DNA of 64,000 nucleotides, from assembly GCA_903857665.1 (NCBI GenBank), contig CAIOFV010000069.1, forward strand, positions 74,381 through 138,380, in the 5' to 3' direction. This document shows, one piece after another, positions 52,871 through 62,567 of this stretch (within the stretch, counting starts at the first letter, position 1; each line of letters begins with the position of its first letter). The notes beneath the pieces were generated by a model. It was not told where the DNA came from. It did no database searches and saw only the letters and a list, made by a program, of their open reading frames with translations. This DNA comes from an uncultured Myxococcales bacterium (GTDB taxonomy: Bacteria > Myxococcota_A > UBA9042 > DTJE01). Both the position numbers and the translations under genes were made by a program.

Positions 52871-53587
52871 ATGCGTTTCGTCCAGTTGCCCGTCCTGTAC
52901 GCGTTGGGCCTTCTGCTGGTGCCGGGCGGGGGCTGCACCTCCTCCACCAACGGGGCCGACGCGTTCGGCGGGGACCTTCCCGCGCCGCTCGACCTGTCGG
53001 TGTGCGACCCGGCGAACGGCCCCTTTTCGCTGGTCATCGACACCGGGTTCTGCCCGATCGTGGTGGGCGCCACGTGGGCGATGGAAGGCAAGGACGGGAC
53101 CAACACGGTACACATCGCGTGGACGGTCCTGGACGCGACGGAGGCCATCGAGGGCGTCACCACGCGCGTGGTCGAGGAGCGCCAGTCGGTCAACGGCGCC
53201 GTGTCCGCCGTGCTGCGACACTACTTCGCAGGGGCACCCGACGGAACCGTGTGCAATTTCGGGCGGGATGTCGATGTCTACTCCGGCGGCACGGTGAGCA
53301 GCCACGAAGGCACCTGGCGCGCCGGGGGCGCCAATCACCCCGGAATCCGGATGCCCGCCTCGCCCGCGCTGGACCAGTCCTGGGCCATCGAGTATGCCCC
53401 CGGCGTCGCCGAAACGAACGCCATCGTCACGGGCGCAGGCGTGGTGGTCGCGCTGACGTCGGGGACGTTCACCGACACCCTGGTCACCTCCGAATGGACG
53501 CCCCTGGAACCCGGCCGCACCGCCCGCATCTATGCCCGCGGCGTCGGGCCGATCGCGCAGGGAACGCTGAAGCTGCTGCCGAAGTGA
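52871..53587 (+). CDS. Lipoprotein of unknown function
   Basis: A 238-residue protein with a lipoprotein-type signal (hydrophobic LYALGLLLVPGGGC, Cys near residue 22) and a beta-rich domain ('PFSLVIDTGFCPIVVGATWA', 'TDTLVTSEWTPLEPGRTARI'). Three Cys outside the lipobox may form disulphides. The open frame extends upstream to 52748 but without a signal-like N-terminus, so ATG 52871 is preferred; its ribosome binding site is weak. No family recognised. Confidence 0.65.
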   Translation: MRFVQLPVLYALGLLLVPGGGCTSSTNGADAFGGDLPAPLDLSVCDPANGPFSLVIDTGFCPIVVGATWAMEGKDGTNTVHIAWTVLDATEAIEGVTTRVVEERQSVNGAVSAVLRHYFAGAPDGTVCNFGRDVDVYSGGTVSSHEGTWRAGGANHPGIRMPASPALDQSWAIEYAPGVAETNAIVTGAGVVVALTSGTFTDTLVTSEWTPLEPGRTARIYARGVGPIAQGTLKLLPK

Positions 53588-53630
53588 CGACACGAAGGGG
53601 TTGACCGCGCACGAGGCCCGAAGCGGGACG

Positions 53631-55982
53631 TCAGCCGGGCGAACCGCCGGTCGGCGTGCCCTTGCCCGCGGCGGGGAGGCCGGCCTTCAGCGCGTCGGGC
53701 TTGTCCTTGAACACCATCCACAGGGCGCCGGGCAGGGCCGTGAAGTCGGCGATCATCGACAGCGCGAAGGCCACGGAGGCCAGGATGGCGAACTGCCGGA
53801 TCGGGGGCAGGTCCGACAGGGCGAACGCCAGGAAGCCCAGCGCGTTGATCAGCGTCGCGAAGAAGATGGACCGGCCCGCGATCAGCGTCGTGTGGCGCAG
53901 CCCCTCCTCGGTGGTGCCGTGGTGCTTCTTTTCCAGGAAGTGGTAGAAGAAGTGGATCTGGTCGTTTTCCGACGTGCCCAGCACCGTCGATGCGATCAGG
54001 ATCGTCGCCACGTTCAGCGACATCCCGGCCAGCCGCATGATGCCGAACATCACCAGGATCGCGAACAGCGACGGGATCATGGCCATGATGCGCGCCGCGC
54101 CGTTGCGGAACACCAGCAGGAACACGCTGAAGATGATCGCGACGGTCAGCGCGAAGGACTCGGTCAGCGTCGGCACCAGGTTGTGCCCGACCTTGGACTG
54201 CAGCCGCACGGCCCCGACCATCTGCGGCGCGGCGGTGCCCAGTTCCTTCAGCGCGGGGTGATCGGCCAGCGTCTTCGCCCAGATCGCCGCCACCCGCTTG
54301 TCCAGTTCCAGCCACAGCGGGAAGTCGTTGATGCGGGTCACCAGCGTGATATGCGTCTGGGCCATGTCCTTCGTTTCCACGAAGCGTGACAGCAACGGTT
54401 CCTGCCCGACCGCAGTTTCCAGGCTGTCCGCGACGTTCGCCATCTCGTCCGGATCCGAAGGCAGCACGTCCCCCTTGCCGCCGATGTACCGCATCATCCG
54501 CAGCACCGTGGTGACGCCCACGGCCGAGCCGACCATCGGCTCCTTCTCGAGCGCCTGCTGGAAGGCGTCCAGTCCCGTGAGGATTTCGGGCTGGTTCAGG
54601 CTGCCGACCTTGCCCTTCAGCCAGACCTCCGACATCGACAGGCCGGGCATCAGTTCCCCGACCCGGCGCGTGTCCTTGTACAGCTGCGAATCGGAGTTCA
54701 CGTAGTCGATCGGGTCCGTCAGGATCTTCATCGGCTGGACGTAGCCCGGCAGCCCGAACAGCGCCACCGCGCCGGCCGCCGACAGCACCAGCGCCAGGCC
54801 GACGGTCGTCCAGCGCCACCGGTAGGTGACGGGCGGCATCCACGCTGCGACCCGAACGAACCACTGGGCCGCGGTCTTCCGCTCGACCTGGGTGGGCGTG
54901 TGCAGGATCTTCTGCAGCGCCGGGAACAGCGAGAACGACACCAGCCACGTGAACACCAGCCCGATGGCCAGCCACACGCCCATCTCGCGGATCGGGCGGA
55001 TGTCCGACACCAGCAGCGCCGCGAAGCCGGCCGCCGACGCGAACACCGACGCGGTACAGGGCAGGAACTTGTTCGCCAGCGCGAAGACCTGGTGGTCATC
55101 GACGCTGCGGTCGGCCGGCTGCTCGACATAGCGGGAATGGATGTATACCAGCGTGGCCAGGCACGTGACCATGATGGTCATCGGCACCATGACGGACACG
55201 ATGGTGAACGTCCCCCCGACGATCCCGATGTACCCCACGCACAGGGCCACGTTGACCAGCATCGACACGACGATGGCGATCAGCGCGCGGCCCGACCGGT
55301 AGAGGCCCCAGCACAGCACGATCACGAACAGGCCGAAGACCGGGAACAGGCGCATTCCGCCCGACGAGGTCTTTTCGTTCAGGTAGCTGTTGACGTAGGG
55401 CTCGCCGACCTTGCGCAACGCGGACAAGGGGGCCGGATCCGCGACGAGGGTGGCCGCCGCCGCGTCGATCGCAGCCAGCGCCTGTTCGCGCTCGGCCCCG
55501 TTCTGCACGTCCAGGATCAGCGGCAGGCCGTAGAAGTGGTCGCCGACCATGCCCTGCTGGCGGAACAGGGCGGTGCCGGTCGCGAAGGCCTTGAAAGCGC
55601 CGGGATCGGCCCGGGGGTCCGCGTCGGGACGCGCCCGGTGATAGATCGACAGGATCGAGTTCGACGACACCTTCGGGATCCCCGACAACCGCTTGTCCAG
55701 CGCGTCCACCGCGGCGATCACGTTCGGCGCGAAGGGGTCGTCGGCCTCGGCGAACAGGACCACGAACTCGCTGGCCCCGAAGACCTTCGAAAAGTCCTGG
55801 TTCGCGATGAAGTCCGGGTCGTCCTTGACGATCAACCGGTCGATGCCGTTGTCCTGATCGACGCGGATCGCGAAGGGGATGGCGATCCCCAGCAGCACCG
55901 CGTAGATGCCGACGACCCACCACCGGCGGGCGACGATGAAGCGGAACACCTTCTGGAGGAATACTTCGCTGCGTGCGCTCAT
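53631..55982 (-). CDS. RND-superfamily (MMPL/HpnN-like) inner-membrane exporter
   Basis: A 783-residue transporter with twelve hydrophobic helices in two sets and two large periplasmic loops. The first loop starts 'RVDQDNGIDRLIVKDDPDF', and helices include 'GYIGIVGGTFTIVSVMVPMT' and 'STVLGTSENDQIHFFYHFLE'. It resembles hydrophobe/lipid exporters such as HpnN and the sterol transporter BstA, not tripartite drug pumps. A PhnD-like binding protein gene lies 39 bp upstream on the same strand, so the two probably form one transport system. Cargo may be a lipid (inference). Confidence 0.83.
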   Translation of the reverse strand: MSARSEVFLQKVFRFIVARRWWVVGIYAVLLGIAIPFAIRVDQDNGIDRLIVKDDPDFIANQDFSKVFGASEFVVLFAEADDPFAPNVIAAVDALDKRLSGIPKVSSNSILSIYHRARPDADPRADPGAFKAFATGTALFRQQGMVGDHFYGLPLILDVQNGAEREQALAAIDAAAATLVADPAPLSALRKVGEPYVNSYLNEKTSSGGMRLFPVFGLFVIVLCWGLYRSGRALIAIVVSMLVNVALCVGYIGIVGGTFTIVSVMVPMTIMVTCLATLVYIHSRYVEQPADRSVDDHQVFALANKFLPCTASVFASAAGFAALLVSDIRPIREMGVWLAIGLVFTWLVSFSLFPALQKILHTPTQVERKTAAQWFVRVAAWMPPVTYRWRWTTVGLALVLSAAGAVALFGLPGYVQPMKILTDPIDYVNSDSQLYKDTRRVGELMPGLSMSEVWLKGKVGSLNQPEILTGLDAFQQALEKEPMVGSAVGVTTVLRMMRYIGGKGDVLPSDPDEMANVADSLETAVGQEPLLSRFVETKDMAQTHITLVTRINDFPLWLELDKRVAAIWAKTLADHPALKELGTAAPQMVGAVRLQSKVGHNLVPTLTESFALTVAIIFSVFLLVFRNGAARIMAMIPSLFAILVMFGIMRLAGMSLNVATILIASTVLGTSENDQIHFFYHFLEKKHHGTTEEGLRHTTLIAGRSIFFATLINALGFLAFALSDLPPIRQFAILASVAFALSMIADFTALPGALWMVFKDKPDALKAGLPAAGKGTPTGGSPG

Positions 55983-56021
55983 GGGGCGGAACTCCGTGTC
56001 GCCGGTGAGGGGCCGGCCGGG

Positions 56022-56855
56022 CTAGTCGCCGAATCGCTTCTGGGCGGCGTCGAACACCGTCGCGTCGAGGGGCATGAAGCGGCCGATGTGCATTTCCTTG
56101 CAGATCGCGCCGCCGTCCGATGTGCTGCACATGCCCTTGAGGGACTTGACCAGGGCGTCCCGATCCGCGGGCTTCAGGTCGCCGCCGAACAGCACGACGG
56201 GAATGGGCGGCAGCGCCGGCGAGGAGTAGATCGCCCGCAGGTCCTGCCCGCCGGTGATTTCCTTGGACTTCGCCAACTGCTCGTCGTCGAGGATCGTCGC
56301 TTCGCAGTCGCCGCGGATCACGGCCTTGGCACCGCGCAGGGCCTGGCCGATCTGCTTGAGGCTGAAGGCCGTGGCCGCGTCCACCTTCCCGTCCAGGACC
56401 ACCTTCGACAGGTAGGCCGGGGTGTCGGCGAGCAGCGTCCACACGCGCTTGCCCTTCAGGTCGTCCAGGGTCCGGATGGCCGGGTCCTTGACCACGACGT
56501 TGAGCCGCGACGACACCAGTTCGCTGCTTTCCAGCTGCAGGATCGGCTGCAGCCCCCAGGCCTTGCGCATCTCGAAGTACAGGGACGGTTCCAGCATCCC
56601 GATGCCGGGCTTCGTGCCCGCAACGAAGGCCACGACGTCCTTCCGCGACACCAGGAAGGAACCGTTCGTCGATCCGGCGGTCCAGCCGACCTTCGATTCC
56701 ATGTAGCGCAGGAAGCGGTCCACGAACGGCTGGGCGGACACCGTGTCGCCTCCCAGGCGCGTGACGTGGATGGCGACGTCGGTCGGACCGGCGACCGCGA
56801 CCGCCGACTGGAACAGCAGCAGCGCCACCATGGGCGCCAGCATTCGATTCTTCAT
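56022..56855 (-). CDS. PhnD-like periplasmic substrate-binding protein
   Basis: A 277-residue exported protein with a signal peptide ending near AVAVAG and the phosphate/phosphonate-binding (PhnD) type 2 periplasmic fold: 'ASTNGS'-like region 'TAGSTNGSFLVSRKDVVAFV', 'IGMLEPSLYFEMRKAW', 'RTLDDLKGKRVW', then 'AVIRGDCEATILDDEQL'. No ABC permease or ATPase is nearby; instead an RND exporter follows 39 bp downstream. In the Methylococcus sterol system, an RND protein is paired with a periplasmic binding protein in the same way (from memory). TATGAT at 56891-56886 is a plausible -10. Confidence 0.8.
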   Translation of the reverse strand: MKNRMLAPMVALLLFQSAVAVAGPTDVAIHVTRLGGDTVSAQPFVDRFLRYMESKVGWTAGSTNGSFLVSRKDVVAFVAGTKPGIGMLEPSLYFEMRKAWGLQPILQLESSELVSSRLNVVVKDPAIRTLDDLKGKRVWTLLADTPAYLSKVVLDGKVDAATAFSLKQIGQALRGAKAVIRGDCEATILDDEQLAKSKEITGGQDLRAIYSSPALPPIPVVLFGGDLKPADRDALVKSLKGMCSTSDGGAICKEMHIGRFMPLDATVFDAAQKRFGD

Positions 56856-57009
56856 GGGCCTCCCTCCCCCGGTTCCCGGGGCCGAATCATACTACCGGCA
56901 GGCCCGGACTCCTAGGCCCGCGCCGATTGGACGGACGCACGCCCGATCCATTCGACACGATTCGACGAGGCGTCCCAGGCGGTGTCGCCGGAAGGCGGAG
57001 CGCGATGGA

Positions 57010-59169
57010 TCAGTCGAAACACCAGCCCTGGTCGCGAACCACGTTGACGCACGCATCGACCACTTCGGCGTCGTACCGCGTTCCCGATCCCGCGACGATT
57101 TCGGCCAGCGCCACGTCGATCCCGAGGCCCGGGCGGTAGGGCCGGTCGGACACCATGGCCTCCACGACGTCCGCGACCGCCAGGATCAACGATTCCTGGA
57201 GGATCTGCGTCCCCGACAACCGGTCGGGGTACCCGGACCCGTCCACGCGTTCGTGGTGCTGCCGGACCATGGTGGCGATGGGCCAGGGGAAGTCGATGTC
57301 CCCGATGATGTCGGCCCCGAGGGCCGAGTGGCTCTGGATCAACTGGAACTCGGTGGCGGTCAGCCGGCTCGGCTTGGACAGGATCTCGGCGGGCAGCCCG
57401 ATCTTCCCGACGTCATGCACCAGGCCGGCGTAGTACAGCCCCTCCACCCGCGACTTCGTCATGTTCATGAACTGCGCGACGGCCCGCGCCAGTTCTGCCA
57501 CGCGCCGCTGGTGACCGGCGGTATAGGGGTCGCGCGTCTCGACGGTGCGCGACATCGCCAGGATGGTCCCTTCCAGGGCCTTCCGGATCCGGTCGTGGGT
57601 TTCTTCGAGGATCTTCGCCGCACGCACCTCCTGCGTGATGTCCCGGATCACGCCGTTCAGCAGCAGGCCGTTCTCGTCCTTCCCGCTGCACGACACCCGC
57701 GCTTCCAGGATGGCTTCCGTCCCGTCCCGCCTCCGGACCGGAACCGTCTGGACGACCGGTTCCGCCTGCACGCCCAAGGGAAGAAGCTCTTCGACGATCC
57801 GGGCCAGCAGCGCGGGCCCCGTTTCCGGAGGGACGAACTCGTCGATGCTGCGGCCAACAAGCCCCCGGGAATCGTCGAAGCCCATCATCTTCGCCATCGC
57901 CGGGTTCGCGAACCGGATGATCCCGTCCTGGTTGGCAGTGCCGATGCCGTCGCTGACGTGCTCCACGACGTTGCGATACTTCTCCTCCGCCTCGCGCAGG
58001 GCCTGGACCGCCAGGCTGCGTTCGGTGATGTCCGAAATGAAGCCCTCCAGCGCGACCAACTGCCCGTCGATGAAGACCCCCGATCCTCGTTCCCACACCC
58101 ACTTCGTTTCGCCTGTCGCCGTCCGGATGCGGTACTCGAACGTGAACGCCTGCCCCGCCGCGATGGCCTTCTGGATTTCCGCCCAGACCCTCGCCTGGTC
58201 GTCCCGTTCGATGATGTCGGCGAACGACAGGACGCGATTCCCGACGAAGTCCTCGGCCGGATGGCCCGTCAATTCCAGCGCCCCCCGGCTCACGTACTCC
58301 ATCGTCCACTGCGGGTCGTTGGCGCACCGGTAGAACACGCCCGGCAGGTTGTCGATGAGGGTGTTCAGCTTGCGGTGGGCTTCCCGAAGTTCGTGATCGC
58401 GCTGTCGTCGCTTGGTGATGTCGCGAACCGTCGACAGGATCGTGGGCCGGCCCTCCAGGTCGAACAGGTGGTTCCCGATTTCGACCGGGATCCTGCGCCC
58501 GTCCTTCGTGACGTGCACGCCTTCCCACATCGCGACGCCGTCGGCCCGCAGCTTCAGCATCATTGCCGGGATCAGTTCCAGGCACTCCGGGGCGTCGATG
58601 TCCATCGGGACCATCGTCAGCAGTTCTTCCCGCGAGTAGCCCAACCGCCGGCACGCGACGTCGTTGACCGCCGTGAAACGCTCGGGGCGCCCCGCGTCCG
58701 ACAATCCATGGACGAACACGGCGTCATTGATGCCGTTGAACAGCAGGCGGTACCGATCCTCGTTCCGGCGCAGCGCCTCCTCGGCCCGCTTCCGCTCGAC
58801 GGCATACCGGACGATGCGGGTGAGGCTCGATGCCGTCGTCCGCTCCCGGAGGACGAAGTCCTGCGCGCCCAGCCGCACCGCCTCCAGCCCCATCGCGCGG
58901 TCTTCCAGGCTGGTCATGACGACCACCGGCACGTCGGGGGCCGACTTCACCAGCCGATCCAGCGCTTCCAGGCCGGGAACGTCGGGAAGGCCCAGCCCCA
59001 GCAGCACGATGTCGGTGCCGCCCTGCCCGAGGTGATCCAGGCCGTCGGCCAGCGTGGCTTCATTCCAGACAACGAAGGACGCCTCGTCCGCACCGGTCAG
59101 CAGGACGCGCATCCTGTCCACGTCGGCCGCCCGGAATTCGATCACCAGGACACGGATGTCTTGGGTCAT
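57010..59169 (-). CDS. HD-GYP phosphodiesterase with degenerate receiver and three PAS domains
   Basis: A 719-residue protein: receiver-like domain (1-125), three PAS domains (about 135-255, 265-390, 395-525) and HD-GYP (about 540-715) with 'HDVGKIGLP' and 'HHERVDGSGYP'. HD-GYP proteins hydrolyse cyclic di-GMP. In the receiver, the phospho-acceptor Asp is Gly58 (LLGLGLPD) and the acidic pair is reduced (VIEFRAAD), so it cannot be phosphorylated normally. The PAS domains probably give the input. There is no neighbouring cognate kinase except the PAS kinase 4 kb away. Confidence 0.88.
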   Translation of the reverse strand: MTQDIRVLVIEFRAADVDRMRVLLTGADEASFVVWNEATLADGLDHLGQGGTDIVLLGLGLPDVPGLEALDRLVKSAPDVPVVVMTSLEDRAMGLEAVRLGAQDFVLRERTTASSLTRIVRYAVERKRAEEALRRNEDRYRLLFNGINDAVFVHGLSDAGRPERFTAVNDVACRRLGYSREELLTMVPMDIDAPECLELIPAMMLKLRADGVAMWEGVHVTKDGRRIPVEIGNHLFDLEGRPTILSTVRDITKRRQRDHELREAHRKLNTLIDNLPGVFYRCANDPQWTMEYVSRGALELTGHPAEDFVGNRVLSFADIIERDDQARVWAEIQKAIAAGQAFTFEYRIRTATGETKWVWERGSGVFIDGQLVALEGFISDITERSLAVQALREAEEKYRNVVEHVSDGIGTANQDGIIRFANPAMAKMMGFDDSRGLVGRSIDEFVPPETGPALLARIVEELLPLGVQAEPVVQTVPVRRRDGTEAILEARVSCSGKDENGLLLNGVIRDITQEVRAAKILEETHDRIRKALEGTILAMSRTVETRDPYTAGHQRRVAELARAVAQFMNMTKSRVEGLYYAGLVHDVGKIGLPAEILSKPSRLTATEFQLIQSHSALGADIIGDIDFPWPIATMVRQHHERVDGSGYPDRLSGTQILQESLILAVADVVEAMVSDRPYRPGLGIDVALAEIVAGSGTRYDAEVVDACVNVVRDQGWCFD

Positions 59170-59332
59170 TGCGAACTCCCTTGGCGCAGGGTCTGCCCGA
59201 CGCCGGAGGATGCCACCGGATTTCCGCGATCGAGTGTGTCCCAGATTCGCGACCGATGCCCAACAAAGGACATGGGGCAGGAGGGCGAAGGAACGGCACG
59301 GGAGCGACGACCCGCGGACGGGCCCGATCGAT

Positions 59333-60136
59333 TCAGTCGATCCGGATCGTCGAAGGGTCGTAGTCGAGGGGCGGCAGCTTCAGGTCCAGCGTTTCGAGGG
59401 CATCGACGATCGCGCTGGCGACGACGAGGTTGCGATACCACTTTCGGTTCGACGGGACCACGTACCAGGGCGCCCAGGGCGTCGAGCACTTGCGGATCAC
59501 GTCCTCGTATGCCGCCATGTAGTCGTCCCAGTGCCTGCGCTCCTCCACGTCGGCCGGGTTGAACTTCCACTGCCTGGAAGGGTCGTCCAGCCGGTCCTGC
59601 AAGCGCGCCTTCTGCTCGTCCCGGCCGATGTGCAGGAAGAACTTCAGCACGACGTACCCGTCCTCGACCAGCATGTGCTCCCACTCGTTGATCCGCTTGT
59701 AGCGCCGGGACCACCGGTCCTTCGGCACCAGGTCGTGGACCCGGACGATCAACACGTCCTCGTAGTAGGAGCGGTTGAAGATGCCGATGCCGCCCCGCGG
59801 CGGAAGGGCGTTGGTGGCGCGCCACAGGAAGGGATGCCGGGCCTCGTCGGGCGTCGGGGCCTTGAAGCTGGTGACGTCGCAGCCCGCGGGATTGACCCCG
59901 CGGAACACGTGCCGCACGGTCCCGTCCTTGCCGCCGGTGTCCATGGCCTGGAGCACGATCAGCAGGCCCTTCCGGCCGTCCACGAACAGCGCTTCCTGCA
60001 GCCCGTCCATGCGCGCGACCAACTCCTCGGTCTTGCGCAGGCCCTCGGCCTTGCCCTTCACGCCCTTCGTCGAATCCGGGCCCACGTCGTCCAGCCGGAA
60101 CTTCCGGCCGTCCTCGATGCGATGGATCTGGTGCAT
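59333..60136 (-). CDS. ppk2: Polyphosphate kinase 2 family protein
   Basis: A 267-residue P-loop kinase that transfers phosphate between polyphosphate and nucleotides. The Walker A-like loop AMDTGGKDG (64-72), the 'FNRSYYEDV' lid segment (120-128) and 'KFFLHIGRDEQKARLQDR' are classic PPK2 motifs. Length matches single-domain class I-III enzymes; the preferred nucleotide cannot be read from the sequence. TATGCT just upstream may be its -10. It is divergent from sugE. Confidence 0.9.
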   Translation of the reverse strand: MHQIHRIEDGRKFRLDDVGPDSTKGVKGKAEGLRKTEELVARMDGLQEALFVDGRKGLLIVLQAMDTGGKDGTVRHVFRGVNPAGCDVTSFKAPTPDEARHPFLWRATNALPPRGGIGIFNRSYYEDVLIVRVHDLVPKDRWSRRYKRINEWEHMLVEDGYVVLKFFLHIGRDEQKARLQDRLDDPSRQWKFNPADVEERRHWDDYMAAYEDVIRKCSTPWAPWYVVPSNRKWYRNLVVASAIVDALETLDLKLPPLDYDPSTIRID

Positions 60137-60296
60137 GGCGTGCCTCCGGGTTCGCGAACGCGGTTACCCTGGCAGCATAGGACCTCGGCGGGACAGGGGC
60201 AACGGGAGGGGCGCGGGGGGGCAACGCCGGGGCCGTTTCACGGGGCAGGCCACGGACCGGGGGCCCGCGCAGTCCGTGTGGCCGACGCCCTGCTGG

Positions 60297-60302
60297 TACA
60301 AT
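60297..60302 (+). promoter_or_regulatory. -10 element of the sugE promoter
   Basis: TACAAT, 25 bp before ATG 60328. No consensus -35 at the expected distance. Confidence 0.45.
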
Positions 60303-60327
60303 CGGGCGGGCGGCACGCGGAGGCATC

Positions 60328-60654
60328 ATGCCGTGGTTCATCCTGTTCCTGGCAGGCCTGTGCGAAGTCGCCTGGGCGGTCGGTCTGAAGTACACGGACG
60401 GCTACACGCGCCCCGTTCCAACGGCCATCACGGTCGTGTTCATGGTCCTCAGCGTGGTCCTCCTGGGCATCGCCGTGAAAAGCCTGCCGCTGGGCACCTC
60501 GTACGCGGTCTGGACCGGCATCGGCGCGATCGGCACCGTGGTGCTGGGCATCGTGCTCTTCGACGAGTCGGCGTCCTGGCCCCGCCTGCTATGCGTCGGG
60601 TTGATCCTGGCCGGGATCGTGGGGTTGAAGCTGGTCACGCCGGGGCAGGGATGA
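60328..60654 (+). CDS. sugE: SugE/Gdx small multidrug-resistance-family guanidinium exporter
   Basis: A 108-residue protein with four transmembrane helices. The first helix has the essential Glu in '[19 protein letters not shown]', and '[20 protein letters not shown]' is the signature of the Gdx/SugE subgroup, which exports guanidinium in exchange for protons and works as a dual-topology dimer. It is one gene, as expected for the homodimeric type. GGAGG precedes the ATG. No guanidine riboswitch was seen in the 191-bp upstream gap. Confidence 0.92.
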   Translation: MPWFILFLAGLCEVAWAVGLKYTDGYTRPVPTAITVVFMVLSVVLLGIAVKSLPLGTSYAVWTGIGAIGTVVLGIVLFDESASWPRLLCVGLILAGIVGLKLVTPGQG

Positions 60655-60661
60655 CGGGGGC

Positions 60662-62479
60662 CTAGTTGCAGGACACGTGGAGGTCGGCCTCGGTCCCGGA
60701 CCAGCTCTCCTCGTACGCGAAGTAGTACGGGCGCCCGGCCTCGGCCATGAACGTGACCAGGGCATAGAAGCCCCAGTCGGAGGCGATGCAGGTGGACGGG
60801 TTGCACGCCCCCGAAAGGACGTACAGCGAATACGTGTCGCTGCTGCTGAAATCCGATGGGTCGATCCGCACCGTGACCTGCCGGGTCACCGGGCTGACGA
60901 ACTTCCAGATGATGTCGTTCCCGGACAGCGAGTCGCCGCCGCACGCGGCGCTGGCGTGGCCCGTGAGGTTGTCGCCGTAGGCTGTCAGGTAGTACTTCGT
61001 CGTGCCGCACGCCGCGGTGCCGTCCACCTGGGTGCAGGTGTCCGGGGTGCACGGCGGCAGGCCCTGGCAGTCCGGGTCCGCACAATCGGTCAGCCCGTCG
61101 AGGTCATCGTCCCAGCCGTCGGCACACAGCGTTTCACGGGTCGGGCAGGCGCCGCCGCAGTCCGCAGGGCACGTCGCACAGGTTTCCGCGGGCCGCGCGC
61201 AGGTCCCGTCGCCGCAACGGGGGCCGGGGACGCACGCCGAGGCGGCGCACCGGTCGCCGAGGGTCGCCGGGTCGCCGTCCTCGCAAGGTGCCGTGTTGGC
61301 CGCGTGCAGGCAGGCATTGGCCGGGCAGGTGTCGTCCGTGCACGGGTTGCCGTCGTCGCATTCCGCCGCGGTGACACACTCGCAGACCTTCAGGCCCGGG
61401 ACACAGGCACCCGAAACGCACGCGTCCGGCGCGGTACAGGCGTTGCCGTCGTCACAGGCCGTGCCGTCCATCACGCTGGTCCACGCGTCGGTGGCGGTCC
61501 CGGGATCGCACACCCGGCAGACGTTCCCGGGTTCGGTCGCTGGCGCAACGACACAGGCCCCGGCCACCAGGCACGTGCCGGCATCCAGCACGTGGGTGCA
61601 GGCGCCCCCCACGCACCGGTCGGCCGTGCAGGCGATGCCGTCGTCACACCGGGCGTCGCCATCGCACTCGCAGACCCTCGAGCCCGGCACGCAGGCGCCG
61701 TCCGCACAGACGTCGCCATTCGTGCACCCATCCCCATCATCACAGGGCGCCGTGTTGAAGGGATGCTGGCAGTGCCCCTGCACGCACTGGTCGTCCGTGC
61801 ACGGGTTCGTGTCCGGGCATTCGGCGTCGGCATGGCACTCGCAACCGACCACGCCCCCCACGCAGTTCCCCTTCACGCACGTCTCGCCGGTCGTGCAGAA
61901 GTCCCCGTCGTCGCATTCCTGGCCTTCCAGGAATCCCGAATCGAGCACGCAGTGCCCGGTGGTCGGGTTGCAGCGGTTGGGCCGACAAGGCTTGCCATAC
62001 GCGGGGTCGCACTGCGTTTCGTCCTCGCACCAGCACGTCACGGACCCGGGCGGGCAGGCGCCTGCCACCAGGTCGTGGCCGACGTCGGTGGGTCCCGGGT
62101 CGGGAGGCTGGTCACCTGTCACGTCGGCAGGAAGCAGGTCGATCACGGGCGCGTCCGGGGCATCCCCGGCAAGGTCGGTCACGCCGAGGTCCGGCGCAAC
62201 ATCAGGCAGCTCCAGCGGGGAGGGGACGTCGATCGGTTCGTCGGTGGCGCCGTCGTCGGTGGCCGGTCCGGGGTCGGTCGCCAGTTCCTGCGGGACGTCC
62301 GTCCTTGCAACGTCCCGGGACGGCGTATCGCCCGTGTCCCGGGTTCCCGGGTCCTGGACGATGTCCCGGGTCGGGATGATCACGATTTCCCCGAGCACGT
62401 CCCTGGAGGTCCCCGACCCTCCCGAGCAGCCGACGGCCAGCAGCACCAGTACAAGAGCCCCCGCACGTCCCCTGCGCAT
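60662..62479 (-). CDS. Cys-rich repeat lipoprotein
   Basis: A 605-residue surface-type lipoprotein: lipobox VGCS (Cys18), an acidic Asp/Val/Pro linker (about residues 28-140), then roughly ten short Cys-rich units of the form 'ECDDGDFCTTGETCVKGNC' and 'CTDDQCVQGHC' (about 145-480). A terminal beta-rich domain ends 'EADLHVSCN' (about 490-605). The units resemble the Cys-rich DGxxC repeats common in Myxococcota secreted proteins. Function unknown; adhesion or a surface-scaffold role is possible. A TATCCT -10 lies at 62508-62503. Confidence 0.78.
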   Translation of the reverse strand: MRRGRAGALVLVLLAVGCSGGSGTSRDVLGEIVIIPTRDIVQDPGTRDTGDTPSRDVARTDVPQELATDPGPATDDGATDEPIDVPSPLELPDVAPDLGVTDLAGDAPDAPVIDLLPADVTGDQPPDPGPTDVGHDLVAGACPPGSVTCWCEDETQCDPAYGKPCRPNRCNPTTGHCVLDSGFLEGQECDDGDFCTTGETCVKGNCVGGVVGCECHADAECPDTNPCTDDQCVQGHCQHPFNTAPCDDGDGCTNGDVCADGACVPGSRVCECDGDARCDDGIACTADRCVGGACTHVLDAGTCLVAGACVVAPATEPGNVCRVCDPGTATDAWTSVMDGTACDDGNACTAPDACVSGACVPGLKVCECVTAAECDDGNPCTDDTCPANACLHAANTAPCEDGDPATLGDRCAASACVPGPRCGDGTCARPAETCATCPADCGGACPTRETLCADGWDDDLDGLTDCADPDCQGLPPCTPDTCTQVDGTAACGTTKYYLTAYGDNLTGHASAACGGDSLSGNDIIWKFVSPVTRQVTVRIDPSDFSSSDTYSLYVLSGACNPSTCIASDWGFYALVTFMAEAGRPYYFAYEESWSGTEADLHVSCN

Positions 62480-62567
62480 CGAAACCCCCTCGCGGCCGGG
62501 ATAGGATAGCGGAACTCCTCGGATCCTGGGATGGGCTTTCGTTCGGGAATGACGGGCGGCCGATCGG

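Noticed and set aside
60137..60327. Guanidine riboswitch before sugE
   Set aside because: ACGG tetranucleotides occur in the leader, but I could not form the paired ACGR-loop hairpins of guanidine-II or the guanidine-I core.
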